64,000 nucleotides of DNA, from contig NZ_JAHRCU010000016.1 in NCBI RefSeq assembly GCF_019083995.1, forward strand, positions 1 to 64,000, in the 5' to 3' direction. The position numbers and the translations under genes are program-made. The DNA comes from Roseococcus sp. SDR (GTDB lineage Bacteria > Pseudomonadota > Alphaproteobacteria > Acetobacterales > Acetobacteraceae). Below, one piece after another: positions 61,152 to 64,000 of the stretch (position 1 is the first letter of the stretch; each line of letters begins with the position of its first letter). The notes beneath the pieces are model-generated. The model was not told the origin of the DNA. It ran no database searches and saw nothing but the letters and a program-made list of their open reading frames with translations.

Positions 61152-62831
61152 CTAAGCCAGGCTGTTGGCAAGCCCCCGCAACCAGGCGGCGACGGCCACA
61201 GCGCCGGCATCCGGCGTTCCGATGGCGCGCACGCCAAGGTAGCTCGCGCGGCCGCGCCGGGGATGCATCGCAGCGGTCGCCCGCGCGCCCGCTTCCGCCG
61301 CCGCAGCGGCGCGGTCGAGCGCCGCGGAGGCGCCGGCACCCTGGCGCAACGCGACCGACAGCGCCTCCGCCGCGGGCTGAAGCGCATCGAGCATGGTGCG
61401 GTCGCCCGGCTTGGCGCCCCCCAGCGCGGCGATGGCCGCGACGCCTGCGTCAAACGCAGCCGCCCAATCCTCCGCCCCCGGCCGCGCCGGCAGGTGTCGC
61501 GCCGCCCGCACGAGGCCGGCGGCGTAGAAGGGGCCGGAACTGCCCGCGATCGCACGGCGCAGCGCGCGGGCGACGGCCGAGAGCGCGGTCGGCGCATCGG
61601 CGAAGGCGCCATCGGGCAGCGCACGCATCGCCGCCGCGCCACGCGCGAGCGACAGGCCGAGATCACCATCGCCGCTTGCGGCATCGAGTGCGGTCAGCTC
61701 CGCCTCGGCCGCGTCCAGCGCGTCGGCCACCGCCAGCGCCGCCTTGCGCAGCGCCGCATCGGGCGCCCCCGGCAGCTTGGCAGCCGGGGGCGACGGGTCG
61801 GCGGCGAGCTGCCGCGCCGCAGGAAGCCGCCCGCCGCCCGGCCAGGCCGGCGCTTCCGCGCCAGCATCCAGCCGCGCGAGGCGTGCTGCATCCAGCGCCA
61901 TGACGGAGAGCGAGCAGCCCGGCATCTCGATCGCGGTGAGGAAGGCGCCGCACCAGGCGCGCTCCACCAACAGGCCGGCCGCGCGCAGCCCCGCAAGCGC
62001 GGCGCGCGCGACGATGGCGAGCTCCATCGGCGGCGTCCCGCCCAGGCCATTGACCAGCAGCGCAACCTGCGCGCCCGGCGGCAGGGCGTGGTCTGCCAGG
62101 ATCGCCTCCAGCATCGCGGCGACGGCGGCATCGGCGGTCGCGCGCGGCACGCGGCGCAGCCCGGCCTCCCCATGGATGCCAAGGCCGAGTTCCATCATGT
62201 CATCCGGCAACTCGAAGCCCGGCCGGCCGGCCGCAGGCACGGTGCAGGGGCCGAGCGCTACCCCCATGCTGCGAAGGGCGGCCGCTGCAGCGCGCGCCTC
62301 GGCGGCGACCTCGGCCAGGGTCAACCCGGCCTCGGCGGCGGCGCCGGCCACCTTGTGCACCAGGACGGTTCCAGCGATGCCACGGCGCCGGTCGGGATCC
62401 ACCACATCGCGCAGGGCGACGTCGTCAGCCACGATCACGCTTTCGACCGGGATGCCCTCGGCGCGCGCAAGCTCCGCCGCGAGGCCGAAATTCAGCACGT
62501 CGCCCGTGTAGTTCTTAACCACGAGCAACGCGCCGGCCGGCCCCGCCGCTGCCCGGATCGCCGCCAGCACCTGATCCACGGAGGGAGAAGTGAAGACGTC
62601 GCCCGCCACCGCCGCGGTCAGCAGGCCAGGGCCCACATAGCCCGCATGCGCCGGCTCATGCCCGGAGCCGCCGCCGGAGATGACAGCGACGCGCCTGGCC
62701 GATGGCGGCGGCAGCGCCGCCCGCAGGATGACCCCCGCTTCTGCGATCAGAGCGAGCCCGGGCGAGAGATCCGCGAGCCCTTCGAGCATCTCGCCCACGG
62801 CAGCGCGCGGGTCATTGACGAATTTGCGCAT
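61152..62831 (-). CDS. ATP-dependent dihydroxyacetone kinase (DhaK-DhaL fusion)
   Basis: This is a 559-residue fusion kinase. The DhaK half (1-330) has GGGSGHEPAHAGYVG and the histidine that covalently binds dihydroxyacetone, in LGLGIHGEAG. The DhaL half (about 370-559) has the nucleotide-magnesium motif LDAASGDGDLG, SGGP-like SSGPFYAAG and GAKPGDRTMLDAL. Such fusions use ATP directly rather than the phosphotransferase DhaM. It phosphorylates dihydroxyacetone or a related ketose. The Ala/Pro-rich linker near 330-370 joins the halves. Glycerol or DHA uptake genes are absent. Confidence 0.93.
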   Translation of the reverse strand: MRKFVNDPRAAVGEMLEGLADLSPGLALIAEAGVILRAALPPPSARRVAVISGGGSGHEPAHAGYVGPGLLTAAVAGDVFTSPSVDQVLAAIRAAAGPAGALLVVKNYTGDVLNFGLAAELARAEGIPVESVIVADDVALRDVVDPDRRRGIAGTVLVHKVAGAAAEAGLTLAEVAAEARAAAAALRSMGVALGPCTVPAAGRPGFELPDDMMELGLGIHGEAGLRRVPRATADAAVAAMLEAILADHALPPGAQVALLVNGLGGTPPMELAIVARAALAGLRAAGLLVERAWCGAFLTAIEMPGCSLSVMALDAARLARLDAGAEAPAWPGGGRLPAARQLAADPSPPAAKLPGAPDAALRKAALAVADALDAAEAELTALDAASGDGDLGLSLARGAAAMRALPDGAFADAPTALSAVARALRRAIAGSSGPFYAAGLVRAARHLPARPGAEDWAAAFDAGVAAIAALGGAKPGDRTMLDALQPAAEALSVALRQGAGASAALDRAAAAAEAGARATAAMHPRRGRASYLGVRAIGTPDAGAVAVAAWLRGLANSLA

Positions 62832-62950
62832 CCTCGGCTCCCTGGCGGGAGGCCAGCCTAGCGCCTAGCGCGGCCGGTCCACCAGCTTCGATGCCCGCAA
62901 CGACGGCGTCGCAGGATGCGAGGCCCGGGACTGCCAGAGGGGGAGGGTGG

Positions 62951-63040
62951 CGGAGGGGATGGGATTCGAACCCACGAGAGGGATTATCTCCCTCTAACGG
63001 TTTAGCAAACCGCCGCCTTCGGCCACTCGGCCACCCCTCC
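62951..63040 (-). tRNA. tRNA-Ser(GCT)
   Basis: This is a 90-base class II tRNA. The acceptor stem GGAGGGG pairs with CCCCTCC, the anticodon loop TTGCTAA carries GCT (complement of 63004-63006), a long variable arm (GAGGGAGATAATCCCTC) is present, and the T-loop is GTTCGAATC. The 3' CCA is genome-encoded (62948-62950). It reads AGC and AGU serine codons. Confidence 0.97.
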
Positions 63041-63077
63041 GCAGGAGTTTGAAGTTTACACGGCGTATGCAGGGGGC

Positions 63078-63106
63078 CTGATACAGGCCAAGCCCCCCGC
63101 CGTCAA
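63078..63106 (-). promoter_or_regulatory. Promoter of tRNA-Ser(GCT)
   Basis: On the minus strand TTGACG (63101-63106) and TATCAG (63078-63083) are separated by exactly 17 bases. The predicted start would give a 5' leader of about 30 bases before the mature tRNA, removed by RNase P. The spacer and -10 overlap a small hairpin, GGCCTG-ATA-CAGGCC. Confidence 0.5.
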
Positions 63107-63112
63107 ACGCTC

Positions 63113-63745
63113 TCAGCTCAGCGCCACCTCGAAGCCGCGGGCCGTGGCAGGGCGGGCCATCATGCGGGCGTACCAGGCGGCCACGTTCGGCAGGTCGTCG
63201 AAGGGAACCTGGTGCCGCTCATGCCGCCAGGCCCAGCCCAGGATGGCGAAGTCGGCGATGCTGGGCTCGCCCTCCGTCGCCACGAAATCGCGGCCCGCCA
63301 GGCGGCGGTCCAGGACGCCATACAGACGTTTGGTCTCACTGTGATAGCGGTTGAAGCCATAGTCCCGCGCGGGGCCCTCGGGCTGCATCAGGAAGTGGTG
63401 CACCTGGCCAGGCATGGGGCCGAAGCCGCCCATCTGCCACATCAGCCACTCCATCACCGGCACGCGGGCGCGCAAATCCTTCGGCATGAAGCGGCCGGTC
63501 TTCTCAGCCAGGTAATAGAGGATCGCGCCGCTTTCGAAGACGGTGATGGGCTGTCTGCCCGGGCCATCCGGATCCTTGATGGCCGGGATCCGATTATTGG
63601 GCGAGAAGGCCAGGAAGCTCGGCTCGAACTGCTTCTTGTTGCTGATGTCCACCGGCACCACAGTGTAGGGCAGGCCCATCTCCTCCAGCGCCACGCTGAT
63701 CTTGCGGCCGTTTGGCGTGTTCCAGGTGTGGAATTCGATCGTCAT
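63113..63745 (-). CDS. Glutathione S-transferase family protein
   Basis: This 210-residue protein has an N-terminal thioredoxin-like domain (EFHTWNTPNGRKISVALEEMGLPY, then RIPAIKD and the cis-Pro, and the glutathione-binding TVFESGAILYYLA). A helical C-terminal domain follows, with the N-capping GEPSIADFAILGWAW. It is close to the YfcG/Ure2p-like bacterial GSTs, whose members act as disulfide-bond oxidoreductases. ATG 63745 begins TIEFHTWNTPNG, typical of this group. It diverges from the TM2-domain gene. Confidence 0.9.
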   Translation of the reverse strand: MTIEFHTWNTPNGRKISVALEEMGLPYTVVPVDISNKKQFEPSFLAFSPNNRIPAIKDPDGPGRQPITVFESGAILYYLAEKTGRFMPKDLRARVPVMEWLMWQMGGFGPMPGQVHHFLMQPEGPARDYGFNRYHSETKRLYGVLDRRLAGRDFVATEGEPSIADFAILGWAWRHERHQVPFDDLPNVAAWYARMMARPATARGFEVALS

Positions 63746-63828
63746 CGGTGTGCCTTTTTTCGGACGGGTGTTCCCGGCAGAATGCCATCTTGCCGCCCTG
63801 GAAGCATCCCCCAGACCTGGAAGCCCGC

Positions 63829-64000
63829 ATGACCTCCCGCCCCTCCGACGACACGCTGACCCGCCTGCGCTATGACGCGGACAAGCGGTCGGCACTGGTC
63901 GCCTATCTGATCTGGTTCTTCCTCGGCTATGGCGGCGTGCACCGCATGTATCTCGGCTACTGGGTCAGCGGCCTCATCATGCTGGCGTTGCTGGCCGTCT
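63829..64000 (+). CDS. TM2-domain membrane protein (cut by window edge)
   Basis: The first 57 codons of a gene run off the right edge. After a polar N-terminus, residues 23-57 read SALVAYLIWFFLGYGGVHR, then MYLGYWVSGLIMLALLAV. This is the TM2 pattern of two helices joined by a short G-x-H-R-x-Y-L-G turn. GGAAG precedes ATG 63829. TM2 proteins are small inner-membrane proteins of mostly unknown function. Confidence 0.8.
   Translation, partial: MTSRPSDDTLTRLRYDADKRSALVAYLIWFFLGYGGVHRMYLGYWVSGLIMLALLAV

Noticed and set aside
63072-63098. A hairpin after the glutathione S-transferase gene, considered as a terminator.
   Set aside because: It has no T tract in either direction and overlaps the -10 and spacer of the tRNA-Ser promoter.

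Overview
The window is high-GC DNA (codon third positions almost always G or C) from an alphaproteobacterium, most likely a member of the Acetobacteraceae close to Roseomonas. The clues are the Lnt-CorC-YbeY-PhoH-MiaB-PlsC gene order, the EipB (DUF1849) and DUF1127 proteins, the Ohr, LpxC and BamD envelope genes, and three orphan Bug/TctC solute-binding proteins. No phage, insertion sequence, CRISPR array or replication origin was seen. Gene density is high, and many neighbours overlap by 1-4 bases (ATGA, GTGA, TGATG, TTGA), which implies translational coupling.

Layout. 1-3.1 kb (minus): a cut-off Lys/Ala/Pro-rich N-terminus (probably rsfS), nadD, an exported hydratase/FAH-like protein and proA. 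3.1-12.1 kb: a small exported protein, a TctC protein, then the housekeeping cluster plsC-miaB-phoH-ybeY-corC-lnt-xre (minus). 12.2-16 kb: an opine-dehydrogenase-like protein, a FAH-family hydrolase, a candidate small RNA with C-rich loops, a class-I amidotransferase-like hydrolase and lolA. 16-22.8 kb (plus): lpxC, bamD, recN, a GNAT gene, ligA and ohr. 22.8-31.6 kb: a Xaa-Pro aminopeptidase, DUF1127, a glycine-zipper lipoprotein, an orphan Rap1a/Tai-type protein, an MFS carrier, moaA, small envelope proteins, a nitrilase-family amidase, nadK and a cupin. 31.7-36.9 kb: TctC, a flavin monooxygenase plus amidase, uronate dehydrogenase and EipB. 36.9-45.3 kb: an ADP-forming acyl-CoA ligase and a DctPQM TRAP transporter, divergent from a frameshifted SDR, an AMP-forming acyl-CoA synthetase and a 2-oxoglutarate/Fe(II) oxygenase. 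This looks like uptake and activation of an unidentified organic acid.

45.3-58.2 kb is the most distinctive part. A palindromic element supplies the stop codons of two convergent genes. Next to it lies a 973-residue protein with N-terminal RTX repeats and a C-terminal vanadium-haloperoxidase fold. A siroheme/sulfite-reductase locus follows (cobA, a 55-residue membrane peptide and a 1-Cys peroxiredoxin, divergent from cysI and a CysG-N-type gene), then OmpW. The last piece is a stripped-down alginate-type polymer locus: a PilZ/HlyD Alg44-like protein, an Alg8-like synthase and a convergent PL14 polysaccharide lyase, the lyase coupled to a TctC gene. 58.2-64 kb holds fhs, a metallo-beta-lactamase-fold protein, a DhaKL fusion kinase, tRNA-Ser(GCT) with its promoter, a glutathione S-transferase and the start of a TM2-domain protein.

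All functions are read from motifs and from knowledge of the families; no database search was possible.
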